Made by a program: the position numbers and the translations under genes. The notes under the pieces are model-generated. The model searched no databases. It saw nothing but the letters and a program-made list of their open reading frames with translations, and had not been told where the DNA came from. From NCBI RefSeq assembly GCF_002879615.1, contig NZ_PNRF01000020.1, forward strand, positions 86,044 to 150,043: 64,000 nucleotides of DNA. Direction: 5' to 3'. Positions 18,618 to 27,963 of this stretch are shown here, in pieces. This DNA is from Billgrantia endophytica. GTDB taxonomy: Bacteria > Pseudomonadota > Gammaproteobacteria > Pseudomonadales > Halomonadaceae. Within the stretch, counting starts at the first letter, position 1. Each line of letters begins with the position of its first letter.

Positions 18618-19463
18618 TCAGGCCATGCGGCCGGTGATGTAATTTTCGGTGCGCGCCAGGCGCGGGTTGGTGAAGAGGCTGGCCGTGGGGGCGTACTCCA
18701 CCAGCTCACCGTCGTGCAGGAAAGCGGTGTAGTCCGACACGCGCGCCGCCTGCTGCATGTTATGAGTGACCAGCACCAGGGTCAGCTGCGATTTCAGGCT
18801 ACGGATCAACTCCTCGATCTTCAGCGTCGATATCGGATCCAGCGCCGAGGCCGGCTCGTCGAGCAGCAGCACCTCGGGGCGAACCGCCAGGGTACGGGCG
18901 ATCACCAGACGTTGCTGCTGGCCGATGGAAAGCGACCAGGCCGAGGCACGCAGGCGATCCTTCACCTCACCCCACAGCGCCGCCGCTTCCAGCGCCCACT
19001 CGACGATATCGTTCATTCGCCGTCGTGACATGCCGCCCTGCAGACGCAACCCGAATGCCACGTTCTCGTAGATCGACATGGGGAACGGGTTGGGCGCCTG
19101 GAAGACCATGCCCACCCGGCGCCGCAGCTCGTCCACCGCCACCTCGGGAGCGTGAATTTCCTGCCCCTCCAGACGAATGCTGCCCTGGCGGCTGACCGTT
19201 TCATCGAGATCATGCAGCCGGTTCAATGCGCGCAGCAGGGTCGACTTGCCGCACCCCGAGGGGCCAATGAAGGCCGTCACCCGTTGCCGCGGCACACGCA
19301 GGGTCAGATCGCGAAGCGCCGGCTTGCCGCCGTAGGCCAGGCTCAGCCCCTCGACGTCCAGGCAGCTGGCATCGGGCGCGAAGTCGATGATCGGTCCTGT
19401 CGAATTCGACAAGGCCGAACCCGGTCGATCCAGGCTCAGCAGAGAGGGCGGCAGTTCGGGCAT
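18618..19463 (-). CDS. pstB: PstB, phosphate ABC ATPase (system 2)
   Basis: Second PstB, 281 residues, clearly different in sequence from the first. It has Walker [10 protein letters not shown], the Q-loop FQAPNPFP, Walker B VLLLDEP and the switch VTHNMQQ. The signature motif reads LSIGQQQR instead of LSGGQQQR, because the codon for the first glycine encodes isoleucine. About 30 extra residues precede the ATPase core. It lies 19 bases after pstA and 25 bases before phoU on the same strand. Confidence 0.94.
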   Translation of the reverse strand: MPELPPSLLSLDRPGSALSNSTGPIIDFAPDASCLDVEGLSLAYGGKPALRDLTLRVPRQRVTAFIGPSGCGKSTLLRALNRLHDLDETVSRQGSIRLEGQEIHAPEVAVDELRRRVGMVFQAPNPFPMSIYENVAFGLRLQGGMSRRRMNDIVEWALEAAALWGEVKDRLRASAWSLSIGQQQRLVIARTLAVRPEVLLLDEPASALDPISTLKIEELIRSLKSQLTLVLVTHNMQQAARVSDYTAFLHDGELVEYAPTASLFTNPRLARTENYITGRMA

Positions 19464-19482
19464 CGCGTGGTCCTATCCTCGA

Positions 19483-21054
19483 TCAGTGGCGTGACAGTGC
19501 CCCGTGACGCGCCCTGAGATAGTGGCGCAGAAATATGGCAGTCAGGTTAAGCACCAGCACTACCAGCACCAGCAACAGTGCCGTGGCGTAGACCATCGGC
19601 ATGGCCGCCTGGATGTCATCGCCGTGGAAGGCGGTATCGTAGACATGATAGCCGAGGTGCATGAACTTCCGGTCAAGATGCAGGAAGGGAAATTCGCCAT
19701 CCACCGGTACCTGGGGCGCCAGCTTGGCCACACCCACCAGCATCAGCGGCGCCACCTCGCCCGCGGCCCGCGCAATGGCCAGGATCACACCGGTCAACAT
19801 GGCCGGCACCGCCATGGGCAGCACCACCCGGGTCAGCATTTCAAGGCGTGTGGCCCCCAGCGCCAGCGCCCCTTCTCGTTGATGATCGGGTATCCGCGCC
19901 AGCCCCTCCTCGGTAGCGACGATCACCACTGGCAGGGTCAGCAGCGCCAGGGTGAGCGAGGCCCACAAAAGGCCCCCGGTACCAAAAGTGGGCGACGGTA
20001 GCTGGTCGCTGAAGAACCACTCGTCGATGGAGCCGCCGATCCCGTAGACGAAGACCCCGAGGCCGAACACACCGTAAACGATGGAAGGCACACCCGCCAG
20101 GTTGCGCACCGCGATGCGCACCCAGTGTGTCAGGTGGCCCTGGTGAGCCACCTCGTTGAGGTAGACCGCCGCCAGCACGCCGAACGGGGTGACCAGCACC
20201 GACATCAGCAACACCATCAGCACGGTGCCGAAGATCGCCGGCCATACGCCGCCTGCCGTATTCGCCACCCGCGGCCCTTCGGAAAGAAAGCGCCATACCC
20301 CCTGCACCCAGGCGCCCATCTTTTCCGGCAGCGACATGGCATTGGGCCGCCAGGCGCGCAGCACCTCGGCCAGGGTCAGGACCAGACGCCGGCCATCGAC
20401 GCTCTGCAGTACCACCACCTCCGCCTGCATGGCGTCCTGCAGGCCGCGAATCCGATCGTTGGCGACAGCCAGCCCACGTCGTGCCGCCGTATCCCCGGGG
20501 TCTTTCTCGAGCTGTCGTACCAGCGGCTGGATCACGTTGCGTTGCAGGTCATCGCGTTCATCACGCAGCGCATCGACGGCGGCCAGGCGCGCCTGAAGCG
20601 CCGCCCAGGCGACCTCGCCGCCACCGACCCCCTGGACATGGCTCCCCGCCGGCCTCACGTCGACGAGGCGGCCGATGAAATCGCCGTACCGGACACGCTC
20701 CAGCACCACCAGCTCACGGGGCTGCTCGCTGGCAACGATGCGATCCACCGCCACCCACTGCCAGACATGACCGTCGATATCCCGATTGCCGGTGAAGTAA
20801 AGTCTCTCCCTGCCCTGGCCGGTCGCCAGCGGCAGTTCCCTCACCGCACGACCCGCCAGCAGTTGGCCGTCATCGAGTTCCACCAGCGACACCGACGCCG
20901 GCCAGAAATGGCCCAGACCGCGCACGGCGATCAGCGTCAGCAGCCCCCCGAGCATCAGCAGCGACAACGCCACGCTGCCGGCAGCCAGCCAGGCCCAGGG
21001 CCCCTCCCCCCGTGGCAGCCGGGCCCGAAAACCGGCCACCTCGGCCAGGCTCAC
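19483..21054 (-). CDS. pstA: PstA, long phosphate permease (system 2)
   Basis: Inner-membrane permease of 523 residues. The N-terminal half contains one membrane segment (AWLAAGSVALSLLMLGGLLT) then a long, probably periplasmic domain of about 230 residues. The permease core has ATRLEMLTRVVLPMAVPAML as its EAA loop. The start is a GTG that overlaps the pstC stop by four bases (GTGA), which indicates translational coupling. The long form resembles PstA of pseudomonads. It acts with the PstC and PstB genes on either side. Confidence 0.92.
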   Translation of the reverse strand: MSLAEVAGFRARLPRGEGPWAWLAAGSVALSLLMLGGLLTLIAVRGLGHFWPASVSLVELDDGQLLAGRAVRELPLATGQGRERLYFTGNRDIDGHVWQWVAVDRIVASEQPRELVVLERVRYGDFIGRLVDVRPAGSHVQGVGGGEVAWAALQARLAAVDALRDERDDLQRNVIQPLVRQLEKDPGDTAARRGLAVANDRIRGLQDAMQAEVVVLQSVDGRRLVLTLAEVLRAWRPNAMSLPEKMGAWVQGVWRFLSEGPRVANTAGGVWPAIFGTVLMVLLMSVLVTPFGVLAAVYLNEVAHQGHLTHWVRIAVRNLAGVPSIVYGVFGLGVFVYGIGGSIDEWFFSDQLPSPTFGTGGLLWASLTLALLTLPVVIVATEEGLARIPDHQREGALALGATRLEMLTRVVLPMAVPAMLTGVILAIARAAGEVAPLMLVGVAKLAPQVPVDGEFPFLHLDRKFMHLGYHVYDTAFHGDDIQAAMPMVYATALLLVLVVLVLNLTAIFLRHYLRARHGALSRH

Positions 21055-22184
21055 GACCGGTCTCCCAGCCGACGATAGCGACGCCGCAGCCGGCTGCGTA
21101 CCAGTTCGGCCAGGGTATTGACCAGAAAAGTGAACAGGAAGAGCAGCAACGCGGCCAATATCAGTAGTCGGTAGGCGTCGCTACCCGGCACCGCCTCGGG
21201 CATCTCGATGGCGATACCCGCCGCCATGGAGCGCATCCCCTCCAGCGGACTGAGGCTCATCAATGCGGTGTTGCCGCTGGCCATCAACACGATCATGGTC
21301 TCGCCCACGGCCCGGCCAGCGCCGATCATCACGGCCGCAAAGACGCCGGGCGCCGCCGCCGGCAGCACCACCTTCCACAGGCTCTGCCAGCGGGTCGCCC
21401 CCATGGCCTGGGCGCCTTCCCCCAAGCTGGTCGGCACACCCGACAGGGCATCCTCCGCCAGGGCATAGACGCTGGGCATGACCGCGAACCCCATCGCCAG
21501 TCCGACGATGAGGGCGTTGCGGCTGGCATAGTCGATGCCCAGCTCGGTATCCAGCCAACCACGCAGATCACCACCGAACAGCCACGCCTCGAGCCATGGC
21601 GACACTTCCAGCGCCAACAGCCCCAGCACGGCCAGCCAGGGCACCAACCACAGCCCGGCCCAGGCCAACGGCAGCCGTTTTCGCATGGACGACGACAGGC
21701 TCCACCGCAGCCCGCCGGCAAGCAGTATGCCCAGCGGCATGACCAGCAGCAGGGCAAAAGCCCCGGCAAGGTGCCGTTCCACCCAGGGCGCCAGCACCAG
21801 GCCCGCCACGAAGCCGATCACCACCCCGGGCAGGGCCTCCATCAGTTCCAGGGTAGGCTTGATCCGGCTGCGCAGCCGCGACGACATGTAGACAGCGGAG
21901 TGAATGGCGGCGCCCAGTGCCATCGGAATGGCGAACACCAGCGCCCAGAAGGCCGCCTTCAACGTGCCCCAGGCCAGTGGCGTCAGCGACAGGGTGATCC
22001 GCTCCTTGTCCAGCACACCGCTGAACAGCGCCGGTATCACTTCTACCGCCAGGAAGGCACCAATGGCCAGCACCGCCAGGATCACACCGATGCCCCCCGC
22101 CGCGATCAGCCCGGTCGCCAGGCGATCGAACAGATGGCGCCGTGGAGACTGGGTCGAGGACGAAACGGGAAAGAGCTTGATCAT
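21051..22184 (-). CDS. pstC: PstC, phosphate permease (system 2)
   Basis: Inner-membrane permease of 377 residues, without the long extension seen in system 1. It starts MIKLFPVSSSTQSPRRHLFD, followed by a membrane segment and a core with ATRWQSLWKVVLPAAAPGVF as the EAA loop. The open frame continues far upstream through pstS in another frame, so the ATG at 22184 is the sensible start, though no ribosome binding site is clear. A perfect-heptamer Pho box ends only 23 bases before this ATG, so a transcript from it would have a very short leader. Confidence 0.92.
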   Translation of the reverse strand: MIKLFPVSSSTQSPRRHLFDRLATGLIAAGGIGVILAVLAIGAFLAVEVIPALFSGVLDKERITLSLTPLAWGTLKAAFWALVFAIPMALGAAIHSAVYMSSRLRSRIKPTLELMEALPGVVIGFVAGLVLAPWVERHLAGAFALLLVMPLGILLAGGLRWSLSSSMRKRLPLAWAGLWLVPWLAVLGLLALEVSPWLEAWLFGGDLRGWLDTELGIDYASRNALIVGLAMGFAVMPSVYALAEDALSGVPTSLGEGAQAMGATRWQSLWKVVLPAAAPGVFAAVMIGAGRAVGETMIVLMASGNTALMSLSPLEGMRSMAAGIAIEMPEAVPGSDAYRLLILAALLLFLFTFLVNTLAELVRSRLRRRYRRLGDRS

Positions 22185-22207
22185 GAGCAGAAGCGTATAA
22201 CAGCTTG

Positions 22208-22225
22208 ATGACAGTTGGATGACAG
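22208..22225 (-). promoter_or_regulatory. Pho box between pstS and pstC (system 2)
   Basis: Minus-strand CTGTCATCCAACTGTCAT: both heptamers are perfect. It starts two bases beyond the pstS stop and ends 23 bases before pstC. A TATACG-like -10 follows after about 8 bases. It would drive pstCAB-phoU separately from pstS. Confidence 0.8.
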
Positions 22226-22227
22226 CA

Positions 22228-23238
22228 TCACGGCACCAGGCCCAGCTCACGCCGCTGGCGCGACAGTGTCTCCTCGGGCAGGGCCACGAAACCCAACTCC
22301 GTGACCGTACCCTGGCCCTGGGGCGAAAACACCAGGTCGAGGAAGGCCCGTTCGGGCGCCGGCAGCACCTCGCCCGGGGGTAGGTTGAGGTAGAGATAGA
22401 GCGAGCGTCCCAGCGGATAATCACCGCGTCGCACGCTGTCGGCATCCGGCATATGCACGACGCCCTCCGCGTCCACCAGGGCCAGGGCCTTCACCCCCGG
22501 AGCCAGGTGGTTCAGGCCCGCATAGCCGATGGCGTCGAGACTCTCGGTCACCGCCGCCACCACGGCCGCCGCACCGGGATGCTCGTTGAGCCGGTGGTGG
22601 TACTCGCCGTCGCACAGCGCCCGCTGGCGAAACAGCCCGTAGCTTCCCGAGGCCAGGTTGCGGCCATGCAGCTCGATCCGCCGGGAGGGTGCGTCAAGGT
22701 TCAACTGCTCCCAGCGAGTAATGTCGTGCTCGGCGCCACAGCGACGGGTACGCGAGAAGATCGCATCGAGCGCTTCGAGCGTGATGGTGTCGAGCGGGTG
22801 ATGGCGATGCACCACCACCGCCAGGGCGTCGCGAGCCACCTCGACCTCCAGTGGTGGATAGCCGCGACGCGCAATGAACGCCTCGCGTTCCTCGTTGGTC
22901 ATGGGACGCGACATGGGGCCCAGACGGGTGGTGCCGGCGGTCAGTGCCGGAGGCGCACTGGCCGAACCGCTGGCCTGCAACTGGAGGCGTACGCCCGGGT
23001 ACTGGTGGGTCAGCTGTTCGCCCCAGCGCAGCATCAGCCCGGCCAGGGTATCGGAGCCCACCGTCCCCAACGTTCCCGATGGAACATCGGCATGGGCCTG
23101 GGGCAACAGGAACCCGACAAGCAGACAGGTCATCAGACAGGTGCGCAGCCATCGCACCGATGACGGGGCCGCCGATGGCCTCTTCAGGCTCACCTGCTGG
23201 CCGCCGTCGTTTTTTTCGATCAGGCTCGCATCGAACAT
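22228..23238 (-). CDS. pstS: PstS-like phosphate-binding protein (system 2)
   Basis: Periplasmic phosphate-binding protein of 336 residues. The ATG at 23238 has GGGAGGAG upstream. The signal peptide hydrophobic core is LRTCLMTCLLVGFLLPQAHA, after an unusually long N region of about 38 residues; the mature protein begins DVPSGTLGTVGSDTLAGLML. Binding-loop residues are GSDTLAG and SGSASAPP, and GRNLASGSYGLF is the third loop. It differs strongly from PstS of system 1. It precedes pstC by 43 bases, which contain a Pho box. No clear Pho box is seen in the 213 bases before this gene. Confidence 0.88.
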   Translation of the reverse strand: MFDASLIEKNDGGQQVSLKRPSAAPSSVRWLRTCLMTCLLVGFLLPQAHADVPSGTLGTVGSDTLAGLMLRWGEQLTHQYPGVRLQLQASGSASAPPALTAGTTRLGPMSRPMTNEEREAFIARRGYPPLEVEVARDALAVVVHRHHPLDTITLEALDAIFSRTRRCGAEHDITRWEQLNLDAPSRRIELHGRNLASGSYGLFRQRALCDGEYHHRLNEHPGAAAVVAAVTESLDAIGYAGLNHLAPGVKALALVDAEGVVHMPDADSVRRGDYPLGRSLYLYLNLPPGEVLPAPERAFLDLVFSPQGQGTVTELGFVALPEETLSRQRRELGLVP

Positions 23239-23451
23239 GAGTCTCCTCCCAATTCGTCTGGGCATCAGGCAATACCAGCATGCTCATTTTCGGCATCAGC
23301 GCCAGCCATGCCTTCCCGGCCACCTGACGACGCAGTCGTGGGCGGAAGCGTCCTCCTGGCATGGATCGACCTGTCAAGGGTTCGGTTGTCCCTGATGTAT
23401 GCGGTTGCCCTCACTGTCTACAGGAACCGGTGCTGCAGTTACCCGCTCGGT

Positions 23452-24357
23452 TCATTCCAGTTTGGTCAAGAGCTGTTCCAGTGCATCGGCCAGGACAGGC
23501 GCCATGGCGATGGCGTTGCTTTCATGGGGGATGCAGTCGGTACTCCAGATATTGCCTACTCCCGCGTCCTGGATCACGTCCATCGCATCGCTGGCGAATA
23601 GTGCGTGGGTAACGGCGACATCCACCGAGGCGGCACCGGCTTCCAGCAGCAGCCTGGCGGCCAGGGCGATGGTGTGGCCGGAGCTGGCCACGTCGTCCAT
23701 CAGCACCACGTGGCGGCCGTCCACATCGAGTTCGGGCAGCGCAATGTCCACTTCCCGGTCGCCATGGCGAATCTTGCGACATATGCCGTAGCCGAAGCCG
23801 GTCACCTTCGCGGCGCTTTCCACCCACTGGGAGGATTCGGCATCCGGGCCGACCAGCAGGGCATCGCCGTGCTTTTCCCGGATCAATTCGGCCAGTCGCG
23901 GAGCGCCCGAGAGTGCAATCGCGTGGTCGATGGGTATCGCCTGGTCGAGCCGGTCGATGCGGTGCAGGTGTGGGTCGACGGTGATCACGGCATCGAACAG
24001 GTCGGCAAGGAATTCGCCGATGAGTTGCTGGCTGACGAGTTCGCCGGGATGGAAGGCGATATCCTGGCGCATGTAGGCGAGGTAGGGGGCCACCAGTACC
24101 AGGCGCTTCACACCGTGCTTGCGGGCATGCCGGGCAATCAACAACAGTTCGACCAGCTTCTCGTTGGGCCGGTCGAGGCTGCGGTAGACCACCAGAGGGT
24201 CGGGAAAGGTACCGGCACGGGCGAAGGGAAGCGAAAGGCGCAGCTCGTCATCGGGGAAGCGATGGCAGCCGATCTCGTAGGCTGCGATACCCACGGTGGC
24301 GGCGAGACGCCCGGCGGAAGAGGCCTCTTCCTGGCAGTAGAGCATCCCTGCGGTCAT
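23452..24357 (-). CDS. Ribose-phosphate pyrophosphokinase-like protein
   Basis: A 301-residue member of the PRPP synthetase/phosphoribosyltransferase superfamily. It has the PRS-like HRFPDDELRL (residues 32-41), PYLAYMRQDIAF (91-102) and the PRPP loop VVLMDDVASSGHT (217-229). It is slightly shorter than housekeeping Prs (about 315) and diverges in the flexible loop, so it is probably a second copy. Its start overlaps the stop of the AMP phosphorylase gene by one base (TGATG), so the two are translationally coupled. The expected reaction is ribose 5-phosphate plus ATP to PRPP, but in this context it may handle ribose 1,5-bisphosphate-related chemistry. Confidence 0.82.
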   Translation of the reverse strand: MTAGMLYCQEEASSAGRLAATVGIAAYEIGCHRFPDDELRLSLPFARAGTFPDPLVVYRSLDRPNEKLVELLLIARHARKHGVKRLVLVAPYLAYMRQDIAFHPGELVSQQLIGEFLADLFDAVITVDPHLHRIDRLDQAIPIDHAIALSGAPRLAELIREKHGDALLVGPDAESSQWVESAAKVTGFGYGICRKIRHGDREVDIALPELDVDGRHVVLMDDVASSGHTIALAARLLLEAGAASVDVAVTHALFASDAMDVIQDAGVGNIWSTDCIPHESNAIAMAPVLADALEQLLTKLE

Positions 24358-25955
24358 CAGAACTCCACGTTAAGTCGGTTGATCTCGTCAGCCTTGCCGA
24401 TACTGTAGCCTCTGTTGCGCTCGCTGCACTGGTGAGCGAAGCCGCTTTCGCTGCGAAAGGCGGCATATACCCGGTAGAGCGGCTGCCCCCGTTCGACGCG
24501 ATCGCCTATCTGGGCATACAAATCGACGCCGGCGCCCTTGGCCTTGGGCGCCCCCGCCAGGCGGGCGATGCGAGCCAATCGCAGGTTGTCGATGGCAGTG
24601 ACCACCCCATCGGTTGGCGCCAGCACATCGAAGCCATGGGGGGCCAGCTCTAGATTGTCGAGATCGAACGGCCTTGCCCCCTGGGCCTGGATGATCGCCT
24701 GCATTTTCTCCAGGGCGCGCCCGGAGTCGAGGATGTCCCGGGCGATGCTGAAGCCGTCGCCACCCCGAATATCGGGATCGAACTCCAGCATGCGTCCCGC
24801 CAGGCGCAGCGACTTCTGGCGCAGGTCCATCGGCGCATCGGGATGGTTGGTGAGCACCTGCATCACATCGCGGGCTTCCAGCACGGGGCCGATGCCCCGC
24901 CCCACCGGCTGGCTGCCGTCGGTGATCACCACATCCAGCGTCAGCCCCATGCGTCCGGCCACGAACTCGAACATCTTGCGAAGCCGCCGTGCCTCTGGCA
25001 TGGAGCGCACCTTGGCGTGACGGCCTACGGGGATATCGAGCACCAGGTGAGTCGAGCCGGCAGCGACCTTCTTGGACAGGATCGAGGCGATCATCTGGCC
25101 CGGCGAGTCGATGGAGAGCGGCCGCTCCACCGCGATCAGCACATCATCCGCCGGAGACAGTTCACTGGTGCCGCCCCAGGCGAGGCACCCCCGGTGAGTG
25201 CGCACCAACTCACTCAGCTCATCAAAAGGGACTTCCACCTTGGCCAGCACTTCCATGGTATCGGCAGTACCCGAGGGCGAGGTGATCGCCCGCGAGGAGG
25301 TCTTGGGACAGAGCAGGCCGTGGGCGGCAACGATGGGTACCACCAGCATGGAGGTGCGGTTGCCGGGGATGCCACCGATGCAGTGCTTGTCCACTACCGG
25401 ATGCTCATGCCAGTCGAGCCGGCGCCCTACCCGGCTCATGGCATCGCTGAGGTAGAAGACCTCCTCGCGGTCGAGCTCGCCGATGTCACAGGCGACCACG
25501 AAGGCGGTCAGCTCGATCTTGGAGTAGCGCAGCTCGGCGATGTCCTGGACGATCTCGCGGAAATCCTGACGGGTGAGACGCTCACCGGCAATCTTGCGAT
25601 GCAGGGCCGGAATGGAGGGCGGTGGCTCCGCCTGGGAAACACTGACCGGATGCCCCTCCTCCACCCCGAGTGAGGCAAAGGCGTCTTCGGAGAGACCCAA
25701 CTGGTCGTGGCCGACGATGGCGATGTCATCCACCACATTGAGGCTGGCCAGGATGCGCCGGCCATTGGCACGCACTTCGACCTTGGAGAGCGCCTGGAAG
25801 CCCTCGGCGCGGTAGAGGTCGCACTCGCGATGCAGATAAGCGACGTTCTCCCGGTAGGTATCGACGGCGACACGACGCAACGCCAGCGGCAGGCCGGTGT
25901 CTTCGATGCTCTCGTCGATGGCGTCAACCACCGCCTCTTTTACCTTCTTGTTCAT
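24357..25955 (-). CDS. AMP phosphorylase (thymidine phosphorylase family)
   Basis: A 532-residue protein of the nucleoside phosphorylase II superfamily. It has the extra N-terminal domain (about 1-110) that separates archaeal-type AMP phosphorylases from DeoA. Key segments are [20 protein letters not shown] (phosphate site, about 188-207) and [19 protein letters not shown] (220-238), both characteristic of AMP phosphorylase rather than thymidine phosphorylase. The likely reaction is AMP plus phosphate to adenine plus ribose 1,5-bisphosphate. It overlaps the downstream PRPP-synthetase-like gene by one base. No Rubisco or ribose-1,5-bisphosphate isomerase gene is nearby, so the archaeal AMP pathway is not complete here. 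Nucleotide preference cannot be read from sequence. Confidence 0.85.
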   Translation of the reverse strand: MNKKVKEAVVDAIDESIEDTGLPLALRRVAVDTYRENVAYLHRECDLYRAEGFQALSKVEVRANGRRILASLNVVDDIAIVGHDQLGLSEDAFASLGVEEGHPVSVSQAEPPPSIPALHRKIAGERLTRQDFREIVQDIAELRYSKIELTAFVVACDIGELDREEVFYLSDAMSRVGRRLDWHEHPVVDKHCIGGIPGNRTSMLVVPIVAAHGLLCPKTSSRAITSPSGTADTMEVLAKVEVPFDELSELVRTHRGCLAWGGTSELSPADDVLIAVERPLSIDSPGQMIASILSKKVAAGSTHLVLDIPVGRHAKVRSMPEARRLRKMFEFVAGRMGLTLDVVITDGSQPVGRGIGPVLEARDVMQVLTNHPDAPMDLRQKSLRLAGRMLEFDPDIRGGDGFSIARDILDSGRALEKMQAIIQAQGARPFDLDNLELAPHGFDVLAPTDGVVTAIDNLRLARIARLAGAPKAKGAGVDLYAQIGDRVERGQPLYRVYAAFRSESGFAHQCSERNRGYSIGKADEINRLNVEF

Positions 25956-26083
25956 CCAGACCTGCCAGTTTCAATCGAGTCGGGGTTCATTCCTCGAGTC
26001 TGCCTCAATTCCTGCCGTATGGGCAGCGCAATGCCTGGCTGGCGTGATCTCGGACAAGTCACCTCGACCCTGATGGCAACAAG

Positions 26084-26101
26084 CCCCGGACACATCCGGG
26101 G
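26084..26101. repeat. Short hairpin between divergent genes
   Basis: CCCCGGA-CACA-TCCGGGG is a perfect 7-base stem with a tetraloop in the 206-base gap between the AMP phosphorylase and ketopantoate-reductase-like genes. It could be an operator or an RNA hairpin. No clear promoter hexamers were found in this gap. Confidence 0.5.
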
Positions 26102-26161
26102 GTACACCAGTTGACTTTGCCACTATCCTCCAAAGAGGGACAGCCATGTGAAGGAGGCAGG

Positions 26162-27100
26162 ATGAGATTTGCAATCGTGGGCAGTGGTGGCGTTGGCGGG
26201 TACTTCGGTGGACGACTGGCCGAGGCCGGAGAGGACGTCACCTTTATCGCGCGGGGGGAGCACCTGGCCGCCATGCTCCGGGACGGGCTCAAGGTCTCGA
26301 GCATCAAGGGGGACATCGTCATCGACCCTGTCCAGGCCACCGACGACCCGGCAAGCGTCGGCGTAGTGGACTGCATCATCGTGGCAGTGAAGGCGTGGCA
26401 GGTACGTGAAGCGGCGGAGTCGATGCGTCCCATGGTTGGCCCCGACACCTTCGTGCTGCCATTGGAGAACGGAGTGGAAGCCGCCGATACGCTGACCGAT
26501 GTGCTGGGGGGCGACCCGGTACTGGATGGCCTGTGCGGTATTCTCGCCTGGCGCGAGGCGCCGGGACATATCAAGCATGCCGGAGTGGATCCCTTCATTC
26601 GCTTCGGGGAACGTGACAACCACAACAGTGAACGCACTGCCCGGCTCAAGTCCGTCTTCGACAACGTGAAGGGGGTGAGTGCCGAGATACCCGACGACAT
26701 CAAGGTCGCGCAGTGGAGCAAGTTCCTGTTCATCTGCGCCATGAGCGGTATCGGCAGCGTCACGCGCGCTCCTATCGGTGTGACACGCCAGCTATCCGAA
26801 ACACGGGCGTTGACGGAACGGCTTCTGGAGGAAATCGAGGCGGTCGCCAAGGCCCATGGCGTGATCTTTCCGGGGGATGCCGTTTCCCGGGCCATGCAAT
26901 TCATCGATGCCATGCCGGCCGAGAGCACCTCCTCCATGCAGCGCAACATCATGTCGGGAGAGCCCTCGGAACTGGAGTCGCAGAATGGCGCCGTGGTACG
27001 GCTGGGCCGGGCCGTCGGCATCGAAACGCCGACCCATGCGATGATCCATGCCGCCCTGCTGCCCCAGGAGATGGCGGCTCGGGGGGAAGGCCCCCCGTAG
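26162..27100 (+). CDS. 2-dehydropantoate 2-reductase family protein
   Basis: NADPH-dependent ketopantoate reductase family, 312 residues. The N terminus MRFAIVGSGGVGGYFGGRLA is the Rossmann motif GxGxxG. The conserved lysine of the ApbA/PanE family is expected in VAQWSKFLFICAMSGIGSV, and the C-terminal helical domain ends in SMQRNIMSGEPSELE. The ATG at 26162 has AAGGAGG upstream. Family members include PanE of pantothenate synthesis and many paralogues acting on other alpha-keto acids, so PanE itself is not asserted. It is followed by a methyltransferase gene 94 bases downstream. Confidence 0.88.
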   Translation: MRFAIVGSGGVGGYFGGRLAEAGEDVTFIARGEHLAAMLRDGLKVSSIKGDIVIDPVQATDDPASVGVVDCIIVAVKAWQVREAAESMRPMVGPDTFVLPLENGVEAADTLTDVLGGDPVLDGLCGILAWREAPGHIKHAGVDPFIRFGERDNHNSERTARLKSVFDNVKGVSAEIPDDIKVAQWSKFLFICAMSGIGSVTRAPIGVTRQLSETRALTERLLEEIEAVAKAHGVIFPGDAVSRAMQFIDAMPAESTSSMQRNIMSGEPSELESQNGAVVRLGRAVGIETPTHAMIHAALLPQEMAARGEGPP

Positions 27101-27143
27101 CCAGGAGAGGCCGCGGGAGGAGGCCATCCGGAAACCGCTCTAT

Positions 27144-27165
27144 GATGGATAATAGATGGATAATA
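27144..27165 (+). repeat. Tandem 11-base duplication before methyltransferase gene
   Basis: GATGGATAATA occurs twice in immediate tandem, 30 bases before the methyltransferase ATG. Each copy contains a -10-like GATAAT. It may be a slipped-strand duplication that doubles a promoter element. Confidence 0.5.
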
Positions 27166-27194
27166 GAAACCGACGTTGACTTCGGAGCCGCCTG

Positions 27195-27962
27195 ATGACC
27201 CACTCACCGTACAATGCTCCCGGGCAGACATGGCGCGCCAGCAGTTATGCGCACCATGCTGGCTTCGTCCCGGCCCTGGGCAGGGATGTCGCCACCCTTC
27301 TGGCACCCCGGCCCGGCGAACGGATTCTCGACCTGGGCTGTGGTGACGGCACCTTGACCACGGAGCTGGCCAAATCCGGCGCCACGCTTGTCGGGGTGGA
27401 TGCATCGACCGACATGGTCGATGCCGCCCGGACCCGTGGCCTGGATGCCCGAGTGGCGGATGCCCACCATCTTCCCTTCGACCATGAGTTCGATGCGGTT
27501 TTCAGCAATGCCGCCCTACACTGGATGTTCAATCACGAAGCCGTGGTCGCCAGCATACACCGGGCCTTGAAACCGGGTGGACGCTTCGTGGCCGAGTTCG
27601 GGGGGCATGGCAATGTAGCGGCGATCTGTACCGCCATGCTGGCGGCGCTGCGGGCCCGTGGCATCAGCGGCAAGGCTCGCTTTCCCTGGTTCTTCCCCAC
27701 CGTGGAGGAATACCGTGAGTGTCTGGAGTCGGCCGGCTTCACGGTCGCATCCATCCAGCTGATCCCTCGACCCACACCACTGCCAACCGGCATGGGCGGC
27801 TGGCTAGCCACCTTCGCCAATCCCTTCCTGCACGGCCTGTCGGACGATATTCGCGAGGTGATACTGGACGACGCTATCGGCCTATTGGCGCCCAGCCTGT
27901 GCGACAGTCACGGAAACTGGACCGCGGATTACGTGCGCCTGCGGGTCAAGGCTCACACCTGA
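27195..27962 (+). CDS. Class I SAM-dependent methyltransferase
   Basis: Cytoplasmic methyltransferase of 255 residues. Motif I is ILDLGCGDGTLTTELA (about residues 37-52), with the acidic residue of motif II in LVGVDASTDMVDAARTRGLD. NAALHWMFNHEAVVASIHRA matches trans-aconitate 2-methyltransferase-like proteins. Its substrate is unknown. GGAG sits upstream of the ATG. It converges on ectD, with an imperfect hairpin (27964-28002) between them. Confidence 0.85.
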   Translation: MTHSPYNAPGQTWRASSYAHHAGFVPALGRDVATLLAPRPGERILDLGCGDGTLTTELAKSGATLVGVDASTDMVDAARTRGLDARVADAHHLPFDHEFDAVFSNAALHWMFNHEAVVASIHRALKPGGRFVAEFGGHGNVAAICTAMLAALRARGISGKARFPWFFPTVEEYRECLESAGFTVASIQLIPRPTPLPTGMGGWLATFANPFLHGLSDDIREVILDDAIGLLAPSLCDSHGNWTADYVRLRVKAHT

Positions 27963-27963
27963 C

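Noticed and set aside
23341..23420. A Pho box before pstS of system 2
   Set aside because: TGTCA-like words occur but not with the 11-base periodicity, so no site was annotated.
26059..27405. A 448-codon minus-strand frame
   Set aside because: It lies opposite the ketopantoate-reductase-like gene, which has clear motifs and a strong ribosome binding site.
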